This document shows, one piece after another, positions 54,765 through 62,570 of a stretch of DNA of 64,000 bases. The translations under genes and the position numbers were made by a program. The stretch covers positions 124,001 to 188,000 of the forward strand of contig JAEPLN010000001.1 of the NCBI GenBank assembly GCA_017644425.1. The letters run 5' to 3'. Position 1 is the stretch's first letter. Each line of letters begins with the position of its first letter. A model generated the notes under the pieces. That model was not told where the DNA came from and searched no databases. It saw nothing but the letters and a program-made list of their open reading frames with translations. The stretch comes from Prochlorococcus marinus CUG1433 (GTDB lineage Bacteria; Cyanobacteriota; Cyanobacteriia; PCC-6307; Cyanobiaceae).

Positions 54765-55106
54765 CTAATTAAATTTTAAATTTTCTAAACTACTAATAGC
54801 AAAATCATAAATCTGGCATTTATTTTCTAAATCATTAACTATTGAATTTTTTAGTAGTGAATAGTCTACGAACTTATTGAGTTTATTATTTTTAAATTCC
54901 TTATTAGTCTCTCCGATAGCAAATGCCAAAGCTCCTTCATAAGAAATACCGAATTTGGAAGTGTTGCAGTAAGTTCTAGTGAACTTATTAGAAATCTTCT
55001 TAGTATACTTTTCAAGATTTTTAGAGGAAGTATCTAATGAATAAACTGGACTGCTAAAAAGAAGAAGCAAAGTTAAAATGAATATCGCAAAAACTCTTTT
55101 GATCAT
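54765..55106 (-). CDS. Secreted hypothetical protein, 113 aa
   Basis: A signal peptide (~1-23, hydrophobic core FAIFILTLLLLFSS, cleavage after VYS) precedes a ~90-residue polar domain with two Cys (~47 and ~97) and SKFGISYEGALAFAIGETNKEF. Likely periplasmic. Resembles conserved marine picocyanobacterial secreted proteins, but no function is known. Confidence 0.65.
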   Translation of the reverse strand: MIKRVFAIFILTLLLLFSSPVYSLDTSSKNLEKYTKKISNKFTRTYCNTSKFGISYEGALAFAIGETNKEFKNNKLNKFVDYSLLKNSIVNDLENKCQIYDFAISSLENLKFN

Positions 55107-55473
55107 AATATTTCATGAATTGCAAGTTTAATATAGTTTAGAATTTAATTTTGAAGACAATTTTTATTAAAAATATAAAAAATTAAAAATTTTTTAACCA
55201 TATCAGATTTTTCAGATTTTGGAAGATAAAAAATCCCTAAACGAATATTTTAAAGCTTGAATTTTTTTTGGTAGTTTTTTTAAAAAACGCCTTAATACTT
55301 TTGGCATTATGAAAGATCCGCATCAATAATTAATAGATAACAAAAAGTACTTTGTTATTCAACAACTAATTATCCAATTACAAATAAATTAATTATTAAA
55401 TAAATGGATTAGGCTATGGAAATGTGTTTGAAACTGATTTATTGTTTAATTAAGTATTAAATACAAAATTAAT
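55107..55473. other. Long intergenic region
   Basis: 367 bp of AT-rich sequence with many A- and T-runs. A 31-codon minus-strand frame, 55212-55307 (MPKVLRRFLKKLPKKIQALK and a short tail), would make a strongly basic peptide; coding status is unproven. No tRNA-like fold or clear terminator was seen. It probably contains the divergent promoters for the flanking genes. Confidence 0.5.
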
Positions 55474-55668
55474 ATGGCATTACCAGAACTTGTTTATGCC
55501 CCCATAGATGGCGGAACAATACATAGATATGAAATTAGTGGTGGCAAGAGAAAATTCTTAAGATTTATAGGTTGTTATTTGGGCCAGTGCAACTTTCACA
55601 AAAATATTGATGATGCTATTGATTACATAAAAAATTTGAAAGAATCACAAAAGATACAAAAAACATGA
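55474..55668 (+). CDS. Hypothetical protein, 64 aa
   Basis: Soluble 64-aa protein, MALPELVYAPIDGGTIHRYE at the start, with IGCYLGQCNFHKNIDDAID (Cys ~34 and ~39). Well-formed, mixed composition, with a basic C-terminus. No family recognised; probably a real short picocyanobacterial gene. Confidence 0.55.
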   Translation: MALPELVYAPIDGGTIHRYEISGGKRKFLRFIGCYLGQCNFHKNIDDAIDYIKNLKESQKIQKT

Positions 55669-55825
55669 AATAAAGATACATAAATACGACAGTGACTCAA
55701 TATTTTTCAAGAACTATATAATTATTGCTACAAATAATAGAGAATTTTCTTTTTATAAGAAATTGATTATTTACTTGGGTTATAGTTCCGAAAGATAAAC
55801 AGTCAATTAAAAAAGAAATTAATTT

Positions 55826-57148
55826 ATGGAAAACAGACAAATTAATTTTTTTAAATCAAAAGACTTTAATACCGTTCTTAAGCCATTTAAAGAAGGAACG
55901 GTGGTAAAAATTGACTCGTTAGATATTAGAGAAAATCAGAATGAATTAAAAATAGGTTTATTTGGTTGGTATGCAATTTGTCCTTCAAAAGAACTAAAAA
56001 AAAATAAGCTACATTATTTTTCACTCTATGATGAACCTCTCGTTCTTTATAGAGATGAGAATGAAAATGTTAGATGCATTAAAAATATTTGTCCACACAG
56101 GGGAGCATCCTTTTTTGGGGGGAACTTATCAGATGGAGTATTAACCTGTCCATATCATGGTGCCAAATTCACATCTAGTGGAAGTTGTCAAAATCTCGAT
56201 AGGATAACATGCAGTCATATAGTTGATAACAATTACGATAACTACGCCAAAAGAATTCACTTATCTCAATACAAAGCATTAGAAAAGAATGAATATGTTT
56301 TTGTACATTTTTCTAAAAAACCAGATACTGATTTAAAAAATATAAGTGAAGATTCACCCATAAGTAACTACGAATTATCAGATAATGGTTTTTTACATGA
56401 TGATTATGTGTCTGAGGAGGTATTAGTTGACTTTAAATGTGATTGGTCAAGAATAATTGAAAATCACTTAGATATCCTTCATCTTTTTTGGGTTCATGGC
56501 GATACAATCCCAGATAAAGATGTTAATAAAAACGTACTAGTTAGTTTTAACCAGAAAATTAATGTTTCTCCCAATCACATTGAAAGTATCTATTACTATA
56601 AGAATGATCCTAGAAAAGAATTTATTCGGATAAAATACATCCCACCAGGAAGGATATTAATTTATAAAGGGGATCCTTCTCTAGCTAGATATTTACAAGT
56701 CTTAGATCATATTCCACTAGGGAATAACAAAGCCAGAGTAATAGTAAGGCACTACAGGAAATTTTTGAGAAATAAATTACTTAATAATCTCTTGTTATTT
56801 AAAGAGACTCAACGGAAGATTTTTTATAAGATATTTGATGAGGATTATATGATATTAAAAACGCAAACGTATAATCACAATATGGGATTTATAAGTAAAG
56901 ATGAAATTAAATTATTGGGAGAAGACAGAATAATAAATTATTTTTGGAAATGGTACAAGAAATCTGAAGATAGAGATAAACCATGGAAAAATATTAATAA
57001 TGCCCAAAATCTTGATGTATACGACAAAGTTATATTGAAATACCCTCCAGAGATAAAAAAATTAGAAATCAAAAATAATATAGATATTATTAGAAAAACA
57101 TTTTTAAGATTCGCTGCGCCATTTATAATTTTTATATTAATAATATAA
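55826..57148 (+). CDS. Rieske non-heme iron oxygenase (pheophorbide a oxygenase-like)
   Basis: 440-aa protein. The Rieske [2Fe-2S] site is CPHRG (Cys89, His91) and CPYHG (Cys108, His111). The mononuclear iron site lies in ENHLDILHLFWVHGD (~212-226), with the usual D-x2-H arrangement. A C-terminal hydrophobic segment (~428-440) would anchor it in a membrane, as in PaO, TIC55 and chlorophyllide a oxygenase. Substrate unknown; chlorophyll breakdown or tetrapyrrole modification is one option. A 36-aa membrane peptide gene and an ABC ATPase gene follow at 3 bp and by overlap, so they likely form an operon. Very rich in Asn, Lys and Ile, at the AT-rich end of the window. Confidence 0.85.
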   Translation: MENRQINFFKSKDFNTVLKPFKEGTVVKIDSLDIRENQNELKIGLFGWYAICPSKELKKNKLHYFSLYDEPLVLYRDENENVRCIKNICPHRGASFFGGNLSDGVLTCPYHGAKFTSSGSCQNLDRITCSHIVDNNYDNYAKRIHLSQYKALEKNEYVFVHFSKKPDTDLKNISEDSPISNYELSDNGFLHDDYVSEEVLVDFKCDWSRIIENHLDILHLFWVHGDTIPDKDVNKNVLVSFNQKINVSPNHIESIYYYKNDPRKEFIRIKYIPPGRILIYKGDPSLARYLQVLDHIPLGNNKARVIVRHYRKFLRNKLLNNLLLFKETQRKIFYKIFDEDYMILKTQTYNHNMGFISKDEIKLLGEDRIINYFWKWYKKSEDRDKPWKNINNAQNLDVYDKVILKYPPEIKKLEIKNNIDIIRKTFLRFAAPFIIFILII

Positions 57149-57151
57149 ATT

Positions 57152-57262
57152 ATGAAGCAAGTAAATAGACCTTCATGGTTGAATTGGCTTTATCTTTTTA
57201 TATTTATTTTAAGCTCAATTCAATTGATTATATTTTGGGGAAGTAAGTTTAGTGGTCAATAA
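57152..57262 (+). CDS. Small membrane peptide, 36 aa
   Basis: ATG 57152, 3 bp after the Rieske stop, opens 36 codons: polar start MKQVNRPSWLNW, one helix (LYLFIFILSSIQLIIFWG, ~13-30) and a short polar end. Its last codons overlap the GTG start of the ABC ATPase by 11 bp, an arrangement of translational coupling that supports coding. Function unknown. Confidence 0.6.
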   Translation: MKQVNRPSWLNWLYLFIFILSSIQLIIFWGSKFSGQ

Positions 57263-58040
57263 GTTTTGGTTTGAGGCGAGAAATATAAATTGTTTTAAGG
57301 ATGGTTTTAGAGTAATTAAAGATTTAAATTTAAAGATAGCCTACTCAGAGAACGTAATATTAATTGGACCAAACGGTTCAGGGAAATCATCTTTAATAGA
57401 AGTAATTAATAGAAACATATACCCAGTTATAACGAATGAATCAAAACTTAAAATATTTAACAAGGAACTAATAAATTTATGGGAACTAAGAAAAAGAATA
57501 AGTACCGTTAATAATGATATTAAAAATAGAATAAATCCAAATCTTAAAATTATTGATGTAATTTTAAGTGGACTATATGGAAGATATTGTTATATACAAA
57601 ATAAATCTGAAAAAGATATAAGTAAGGTGGAAAAAATCATGAAAAATATGAATATATCAAATTTATCAAATAAAAAATTTTCCTATTTGTCAGATGGAGA
57701 AAAACAAATATCTATTATTGCAAGAGCATTAATAAAAACTCCAGACATATTAATCCTTGATGAGCCAATTGCAAATTTAGATTATAAATCAAAGTATTTT
57801 GTAATTGACAAGATTGATGAACTATCAAAATTAGATACAAAAATATTATGTGTAACTCACAATATTTCAATGATTACGAAGATTTATGATAGGGTCATAA
57901 TGCTAAAAGGTGGTGAAATAATTGCTGATGGGAATCAAAATAAAGTTATTAATAGTGAAAATCTAAATAAGCTATATGGGATTGATATAGAAATAATTAA
58001 AAATAATGGACTTTGGACTATAAACAGATTATCTAAATAA
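57252..58040 (+). CDS. ABC transporter ATP-binding protein
   Basis: 262-aa single nucleotide-binding domain. Walker A is GPNGSGKSS (~40-48), the signature is LSDGEKQISIIARAL (~146-160; SDGE variant), Walker B is ILILDEP (~166-172) and the switch His is in VTHN (~199-202). The start is GTG 57252. No permease is encoded beside it, so it is an orphan; the small coupled membrane peptide and the Rieske oxygenase are its only operon companions. The ModF/YlmA-like type is possible. Composition is extremely rich in Ile, Asn and Lys. Confidence 0.8.
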   Translation: MVNKFWFEARNINCFKDGFRVIKDLNLKIAYSENVILIGPNGSGKSSLIEVINRNIYPVITNESKLKIFNKELINLWELRKRISTVNNDIKNRINPNLKIIDVILSGLYGRYCYIQNKSEKDISKVEKIMKNMNISNLSNKKFSYLSDGEKQISIIARALIKTPDILILDEPIANLDYKSKYFVIDKIDELSKLDTKILCVTHNISMITKIYDRVIMLKGGEIIADGNQNKVINSENLNKLYGIDIEIIKNNGLWTINRLSK

Positions 58041-58221
58041 TAATAATAAAAATGACTATCCCGATAGCGAGATATAATAAATTTTTTCTTTTTAAAAATG
58101 ATGAAGATTTATTTTTAAATGAAGAAGATCCACACCGAGAGCACACTATTTTACCTCCTAAAGATCGATCTGAGACGAATGCAGAACTTCCACAATTAAA
58201 ACAGACTCTATTTAGGTTCAT
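58033..58221 (-). CDS. Zinc-ribbon membrane protein, 62 aa
   Basis: Two CxxC knuckles, Cys7/Cys10 and Cys27/Cys30 (VCFNCGSS and VCSRCGSSS), make a small zinc ribbon; a basic linker leads into one C-terminal transmembrane helix (~47-62). A metal- or nucleic-acid-binding domain tethered to the membrane is likely. Its 3' end overlaps the ABC ATPase by 8 bp, convergent. No specific family. Confidence 0.7.
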   Translation of the reverse strand: MNLNRVCFNCGSSAFVSDRSLGGKIVCSRCGSSSFKNKSSSFLKRKNLLYLAIGIVIFIIII

Positions 58222-58297
58222 CTAAAAAATGATTTTTAATAATTCTATTTAGATTATATTCTTTAAAAACTATGTAAAGAAAGAATTCAAAATATCT

Positions 58298-58367
58298 TAT
58301 GATAATGAGAATCTATTGCAATAAGTTTTTTTTTAGTGCATAATTGATAATAATTCTCATTATCATA
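58298..58367 (+). promoter_or_regulatory. Promoter bracketed by two Fur-box-like sites (CRP-family gene)
   Basis: Two sites resemble the 19-bp Fur box GATAATGATAATCATTATC: 58301-58319 (14/19) and 58346-58364 (16/19). They are also arms of a perfect 15-bp inverted repeat, 58298-58312 and 58353-58367. Between them is a sigma-70-like promoter, TTGCAA (58316-58321), a 17-bp spacer and CATAAT (58339-58344), so one site covers the -35 and the other the start site. The gene begins at 58377. This strongly suggests iron-dependent repression. Confidence 0.75.
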
Positions 58368-58376
58368 TTTTAACTA

Positions 58377-58964
58377 ATGAATTTCCATAGTTATGGAGAA
58401 TCTCCTACAAAGTCTGTAAGAATAATAACTGGGCAATCCGTTTTAATAGATCCTTCATCGAGACCTAAGGGGACATGCTTAGAAGTTGAAAGTGGAATAG
58501 CTAGAGTTTATTGTCCATGTGAAGAAACTGAAGGAATGACTCTTGCTTTTTTGCAATCAGGTGATCAATTAAGGACAGACCTCTTGTGTAGCGAAGGTGT
58601 CTGTGTTGAAGCTTTAACAGATTTGTCTTTTCATAGCAATGTAAATATTGATGAGAATATTGGTTTCGATGCAGTAAATGAATGGACGTTGCAACTCCTT
58701 AGGATTAGACACTTAGGAAATGCAGAACAGCGATTACAAGCCTTGTTTTCAATACTAGTAAATCGTCTAGGTAGAAGATGTGGTCAATGGTGTGAGTTAC
58801 CTTTTAGATTAACTCATGAAAGAATTGGCGAATTAATAGGTTCTACACGAGTAACATCTACAAGATTAATTTCGAAATTAAGATCATCTGAGTTATTAGT
58901 AGCTCCAATTGGCACCCAGACAGTAAGTGTTGCTCCTTCCTTTATTGAAACATCACCACTTTAG
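58377..58964 (+). CDS. Cysteine-rich CRP/FNR-family transcription regulator
   Basis: 195 aa: an N-terminal cupin-like effector domain (~15-90), a dimerisation helix (~100-132) and a C-terminal Crp-type winged helix with recognition helix in HERIGELIGSTRVTSTRLISKL (~147-168, quoted in part as IGSTRVTSTRLISKL). It is not NtcA; the cNMP phosphate cassette is missing. Seven Cys occur, mostly in pairs: C34, C46/C48, C71/C76 and C135/C139. This could mean Fe-S or thiol sensing, but no Fe-S family pattern is proven. The promoter has twin Fur-box-like sites, so it is probably iron-responsive and may relay iron status to other genes. A small gene starts 3 bp downstream. Confidence 0.8.
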   Translation: MNFHSYGESPTKSVRIITGQSVLIDPSSRPKGTCLEVESGIARVYCPCEETEGMTLAFLQSGDQLRTDLLCSEGVCVEALTDLSFHSNVNIDENIGFDAVNEWTLQLLRIRHLGNAEQRLQALFSILVNRLGRRCGQWCELPFRLTHERIGELIGSTRVTSTRLISKLRSSELLVAPIGTQTVSVAPSFIETSPL

Positions 58965-58967
58965 AAA

Positions 58968-59258
58968 ATGAATCAATCACAAACACTTACTAACAGCTTG
59001 TTAATGGAAATTGATGTATTATCAAATAGACTCAGAAACATAAAACAATCTTTTATAACTACTCACAATAAATCTTTGAAAGAGAGGTTAATTTCTGAAA
59101 ACGAAAATATTTTTAAAAGAGTAAATGAAATTTATAAAATTGCTGAGCTCTTAGATAAAAAAAACATGGAAAAAACAAACTTTTCAAATTTACTTTTTGA
59201 AATATCAAAAAGGACATTGAATGAAAATAAATTTGAAAGTAATTTATTTTTTCTTTAA
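58968..59258 (+). CDS. Hypothetical helical protein, 96 aa
   Basis: Starts 3 bp after the CRP-family gene, so probably co-transcribed from the Fur-type promoter. It is predicted almost entirely helical, with heptad-like patterns (LLMEIDVLSNRLRNIKQSF, ~11-29, and further on), and contains no Cys. Its last 15 bp overlap the convergent ferritin gene. Function unknown. Confidence 0.6.
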   Translation: MNQSQTLTNSLLMEIDVLSNRLRNIKQSFITTHNKSLKERLISENENIFKRVNEIYKIAELLDKKNMEKTNFSNLLFEISKRTLNENKFESNLFFL

Positions 59259-59798
59259 ATCACTATCTATTAATAAGATTGCCGAAGGTTGATTTGAAGC
59301 AAACTTTACCTTGCCCAGTATGTTGGCAAATTCATCTTCTGATTGTGTTTGAGCTTCTATAATTGGATCTAAGAATACGTTAGTTCTTGTATCTGAAATT
59401 CTTTCTGATATGGAATAAAGTTGTTGTAGAGATGAAGTTAAATCAGCCTCCATATTAAAAGAATAAGAAATGAGCTCCTCTATAGAACCCCATGTTTGAA
59501 CGGGTGCAGGAATTTCATCTAATTTTACGCTTTGTCCTCTTGCGATTAAGTAATCTGCAAATTTCTGAGCATGTTCCATTTCACCTTGTGATTCACTAAG
59601 AAAATGAGAGGCAAATCCATTTAAATCACGTTCTTGAAACCATAGATAAATAGAAAAATATTGAACATTGGCATATCTTTCCATTGTTAGATGTTCAAAA
59701 ATGTTATCCAACAAACTTTTGTCTATCGGTTGAGCAACAGCTCTTCCAGATGGACCGAAATTAACTAATTTTTTTGTTTTTAAGTTATTTTCATTCAT
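59244..59798 (-). CDS. ftn: Ferritin
   Basis: 184-aa four-helix ferritin. Ferroxidase ligands are visible: Glu40 in LTMERYANVQYF, and Glu73/His76 in QGEMEHAQKF (E-x2-H); a further Glu in the third helix (~EELISYSFNMEADL) and Gln/Glu in SQSEDEF complete the site. It stores iron as a mineral in a 24-mer. An N-terminal extension (~1-24) is longer than in minimal bacterial ferritins. A Fur-like box lies ~85 bp upstream of its start. Confidence 0.93.
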   Translation of the reverse strand: MNENNLKTKKLVNFGPSGRAVAQPIDKSLLDNIFEHLTMERYANVQYFSIYLWFQERDLNGFASHFLSESQGEMEHAQKFADYLIARGQSVKLDEIPAPVQTWGSIEELISYSFNMEADLTSSLQQLYSISERISDTRTNVFLDPIIEAQTQSEDEFANILGKVKFASNQPSAILLIDSDLKKK

Positions 59799-59882
59799 TT
59801 TCAGATAAGTATCTAAGAAAATAATACAACATTTTGTATAAATTAGTAATTAATAAATCCTTTAAATTAAATTAAATAATAT

Positions 59883-59901
59883 GATAATGAAAATCACTCG
59901 C
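59883..59901. promoter_or_regulatory. Fur-box-like site between ferritin and the Cys-rich peptide
   Basis: GATAATGAAAATCACTCGC matches the 19-bp Fur consensus at 15/19 positions, with an intact left half and a weak right half. It is ~85 bp upstream of ferritin (minus) and 10 bp upstream of the 40-aa Cys-rich ORF (plus); a TACTAT (59904-59909) -10-like sequence lies beside it. It could serve either gene. Confidence 0.5.
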
Positions 59902-59911
59902 AATACTATAA

Positions 59912-60034
59912 ATGAATTTAGAGTATAGTTTTTCTGAACTGCTTTTAACTAATAAAATATATAAAAATAAAAAAAAGAAATGTAAAAAGAAAAAATGCTC
60001 TAATTGGAAGGGAGGGAAGTGTAATTGCCTATAA
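59912..60034 (+). CDS. Cys/Lys-rich small peptide, 40 aa (possible metal binding)
   Basis: ATG 59912 opens 40 codons. Residues 1-18 are ordinary (MNLEYSFSELLLTNKIYK), then comes a run of Lys and four Cys at 24, 29, 37 and 39 (CKKKKCSNWKGGKCNC). The spacing C-x4-C-x7-C-x-C with Gly/Lys/Trp is reminiscent of a tiny metal-binding or metallothionein-like peptide, although no known metallothionein is recognised. It sits between ferritin and the iron ABC ATPase, just after a Fur-like box. Coding is unproven: it is short, but chance Cys clustering in AT-rich DNA is unlikely. Confidence 0.5.
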   Translation: MNLEYSFSELLLTNKIYKNKKKKCKKKKCSNWKGGKCNCL

Positions 60035-60041
60035 ATAAATT

Positions 60042-61118
60042 CTATATATATACCTTATGCGCTCCAGGATATAAAAAATAATAACTATTTTTATTTATAG
60101 AAAGTAAACATTTATCACCATTATTTAGGAGATTATTAATATCAGTTCTAACCCGCAATATGTTTCCATTAATAGTTACTTTATATATAAGAAATTCTCC
60201 AAGAAATTCTTTAGATATTACATTCGCATTTCCAGATTTTGATCTTTTAATTGAAATAAATTTAGGCGAAATTGACATACTTTTAATATTTGAATTTTGT
60301 AAAACCCCTGAACTATTTATTTCACCTAAACAAGACATATATGAATTACCATTTTTTTGAAGATTAATAATATTATTACCCAAAATAAAACTACTAACAA
60401 ATAGTGTCTTGGGATTGTTTAGAAGGTTAATTGGTGTATCAATCTGATGTATTTTTCCTTCATTCATGACGGCAACTTTATCGCAAATTGACATTGCCTC
60501 TTCCGGATCATGAGTAACCATCAATCCACTTGCATTACAACCATTTAGGATATTTGGGAGTTCACTTCTTAATTTTAGTTTGACATGCATATCAAGACTA
60601 CAAAATGGTTCATCTAATAAAATAAAATTAGTACCAGGAGCAAGAGCTCTCGCAATTGCTAGTCTTTGTTTTTGGCCTCCAGATAATTCATGTGGGTATC
60701 TTCCAATAAAGCTATCAAGACCTACAACATTTAATAAATAGTCAACTCTAGATCTATCTTTTTTGTTTTTTAAGCCAAAAATTACATTTTCCAAAACGGT
60801 TAAATGAGGGAAAAGTGCATAGTCTTGAAAAACCATACCAATATTTCTTTTCTCAGGACTAAGAATTTTTTTTCCACTTGAAATTTCCTTATCATTTAGA
60901 GAAATCCTCCCTTTAGAGGGATATTCGAACCCCGCGATTAATCTTAAAAGAGTAGTTTTTCCGCAACCAGAAGGGCCAAGCAACCCTAACAATTCGCCAT
61001 TTTCAATTGTCAGGTTAATTGCGTTTAATATCCAATTTGAACATTCTCGCTTATCATATTTATGATGCAAATCATCAATTATTAACGCCTCATTTTTCAC
61101 TAAGATCTTCTTATTCAA
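60042..61118 (-). CDS. futC: Iron(III) ABC transporter ATP-binding protein (FutC/FbpC type)
   Basis: 358 aa. Nucleotide-binding domain with Walker A GPSGCGKTT (~48-56), Q-loop VFQDYALFPHLTV, signature LSGGQKQRLAIARAL (~144-158), Walker B FILLDEP (~164-170) and switch VTHD (~198-201); a C-terminal regulatory region (~235-358) with TOBE-like folds. This architecture fits the Fbp/Afu/Fut ferric iron importers. No permease or binding protein is adjacent, as in Prochlorococcus, where these genes are scattered. Location between ferritin and nth supports an iron role. Confidence 0.85.
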   Translation of the reverse strand: MNKKILVKNEALIIDDLHHKYDKRECSNWILNAINLTIENGELLGLLGPSGCGKTTLLRLIAGFEYPSKGRISLNDKEISSGKKILSPEKRNIGMVFQDYALFPHLTVLENVIFGLKNKKDRSRVDYLLNVVGLDSFIGRYPHELSGGQKQRLAIARALAPGTNFILLDEPFCSLDMHVKLKLRSELPNILNGCNASGLMVTHDPEEAMSICDKVAVMNEGKIHQIDTPINLLNNPKTLFVSSFILGNNIINLQKNGNSYMSCLGEINSSGVLQNSNIKSMSISPKFISIKRSKSGNANVISKEFLGEFLIYKVTINGNILRVRTDINNLLNNGDKCLLSINKNSYYFLYPGAHKVYI

Positions 61119-61195
61119 ATATATTAAGTTAGCAGAAAATATTCACCTAAAATATTCCTTGTATAATTTTATACACCGTTTAATTTTCAAATTTA

Positions 61196-61849
61196 ATGAG
61201 AAAGTCCGAAAGAGCAGAAATAATACGCAAGGAACTCAAAAAGCTATATCCATCGCCTCCAATACCCCTTAATCATACAAATGCATATACACTTCTAGTC
61301 GCCGTAGTTTTAAGTGCTCAATCAACAGATAAGAAGGTTAATGAATTAACAAAAAGCTTATTTAAGGTTGCAGATAATCCAGAAAAGATGATCACGCTAG
61401 GTATTAATGGCATTTACAAACACATAAAGTTTTTAGGTCTATCTAATCAAAAATCAAAGAACATTTATAACTTATCTAAATTACTGATTGAGAAACATAA
61501 TTGTAGGGTCCCAGATTCTTTTGAGAAGCTTGAATCTCTTCCAGGGGTAGGTCATAAAACAGCATCAGTTGTAATGTCTCAAGTGTTTAAAATACCGTCA
61601 TTCCCAGTAGATACTCACATACACAGGTTGGCACAAAGATGGGGGCTTTCAAATGGAGATAGCGTAGTTCAAACAGAAAAAGACCTTAAAAAAATATTTC
61701 CTATTAATGATTGGAATACCTTACATTTGCAAATAATCTTTTATGGCAGAGAATATTGCACAGCAAGAGGCTGTGATGGAACAAAATGTTCTTTATGTCG
61801 AACTCTTTATCCCAAAAGAAAAAAGAAATTTATATGTAAAAAGGCTTAA
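61196..61849 (+). CDS. nth: Endonuclease III, DNA glycosylase/AP lyase
   Basis: 217 aa. The HhH-GPD domain includes LPGVGHKTASVVM (~117-129, catalytic Lys) and FPVDTHIHRLAQRWG (~136-150, catalytic Asp). The C-terminal cysteines, CTARGCDGTKCSLC (~187-200), give spacing C-x4-C-x4-C-x2-C instead of the classical C-x6-C-x2-C-x5-C of the [4Fe-4S] loop, with no Cys in the last position. Removes oxidised pyrimidines. Divergent from futC. Confidence 0.92.
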   Translation: MRKSERAEIIRKELKKLYPSPPIPLNHTNAYTLLVAVVLSAQSTDKKVNELTKSLFKVADNPEKMITLGINGIYKHIKFLGLSNQKSKNIYNLSKLLIEKHNCRVPDSFEKLESLPGVGHKTASVVMSQVFKIPSFPVDTHIHRLAQRWGLSNGDSVVQTEKDLKKIFPINDWNTLHLQIIFYGREYCTARGCDGTKCSLCRTLYPKRKKKFICKKA

Positions 61850-61884
61850 GAAATTTATATAATATTTAAATTAATTTTTTAATC

Positions 61885-62544
61885 ATGAAAATAGCAATTA
61901 CTGGTGCATCTGGGAAAACAGGTTATAGAATTTCCGAAGAAGCAGTTAAGAAAGGATATAAAGTAAGACAAATCATTAGAAAGAATTCAAAAGTCTCAGC
62001 AGGACTAGAGAGTTTGGAAACAATTAGGGTTTCATTAGACAAAAAAGGTGAACTTGATAAAGCTTTAAAAGATATTGATGCTTTGATAATTGCGACTGGA
62101 GCGAGAGCATCAATAGATTTAACTGGTCCTGCAAAGGTTGATGCATTAGGTGTATACAGGCAATTAGAGAGTTGCAAAAGAGTTGGTATTAAAAGAGTTA
62201 TTTTAGTTAGTTCCCTTTGTACTGGTAAATTATTTCACCCATTAAACCTATTTGGTTTAATTCTTATTTGGAAGAAATTAGGTGAAAACTTTCTACGAAA
62301 TTCAAATTTTGAATGGACTATTATTAGACCTGGTGGATTAAAGGAAAATGAAGATATTAAATCAGAAAATATAAATTATTCAAAGGAGGATACTCAAATT
62401 AATGGATCAATCCCAAGAAGATTAGTTGCGCAATGTTGTATAGATTCCTTAAAAAACAAAGAATCCATAAATAAGTTAATAGAAGTTACAAGTTCTAATG
62501 ATAATAAAAAGATATCTTTTAAAAAAGCTATGCAAATGATTTAA
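61885..62544 (+). CDS. Ycf39/NmrA-like atypical short-chain dehydrogenase
   Basis: 219 aa with an N-terminal NAD(P)-binding glycine motif ITGASGKTGYRI (~4-15) and the atypical-SDR arrangement VDALGVYRQLESCKRVGIKRVILVSS (~88-113, quoted in part). The family includes Ycf39, which binds high-light-inducible proteins during photosystem II assembly, and plant Tic62-like proteins. The catalytic Tyr of classical SDRs is not evident, so a binding or scaffolding role is possible. Confidence 0.8.
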   Translation: MKIAITGASGKTGYRISEEAVKKGYKVRQIIRKNSKVSAGLESLETIRVSLDKKGELDKALKDIDALIIATGARASIDLTGPAKVDALGVYRQLESCKRVGIKRVILVSSLCTGKLFHPLNLFGLILIWKKLGENFLRNSNFEWTIIRPGGLKENEDIKSENINYSKEDTQINGSIPRRLVAQCCIDSLKNKESINKLIEVTSSNDNKKISFKKAMQMI

Positions 62545-62570
62545 AAGATGTAAATATATAAATTAAAACT

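Noticed and set aside
55212-55307. 31-codon basic peptide on the minus strand
   Set aside because: Poly-A-rich codons make Lys-rich frames common by chance here; no supporting context, so not listed as a gene.
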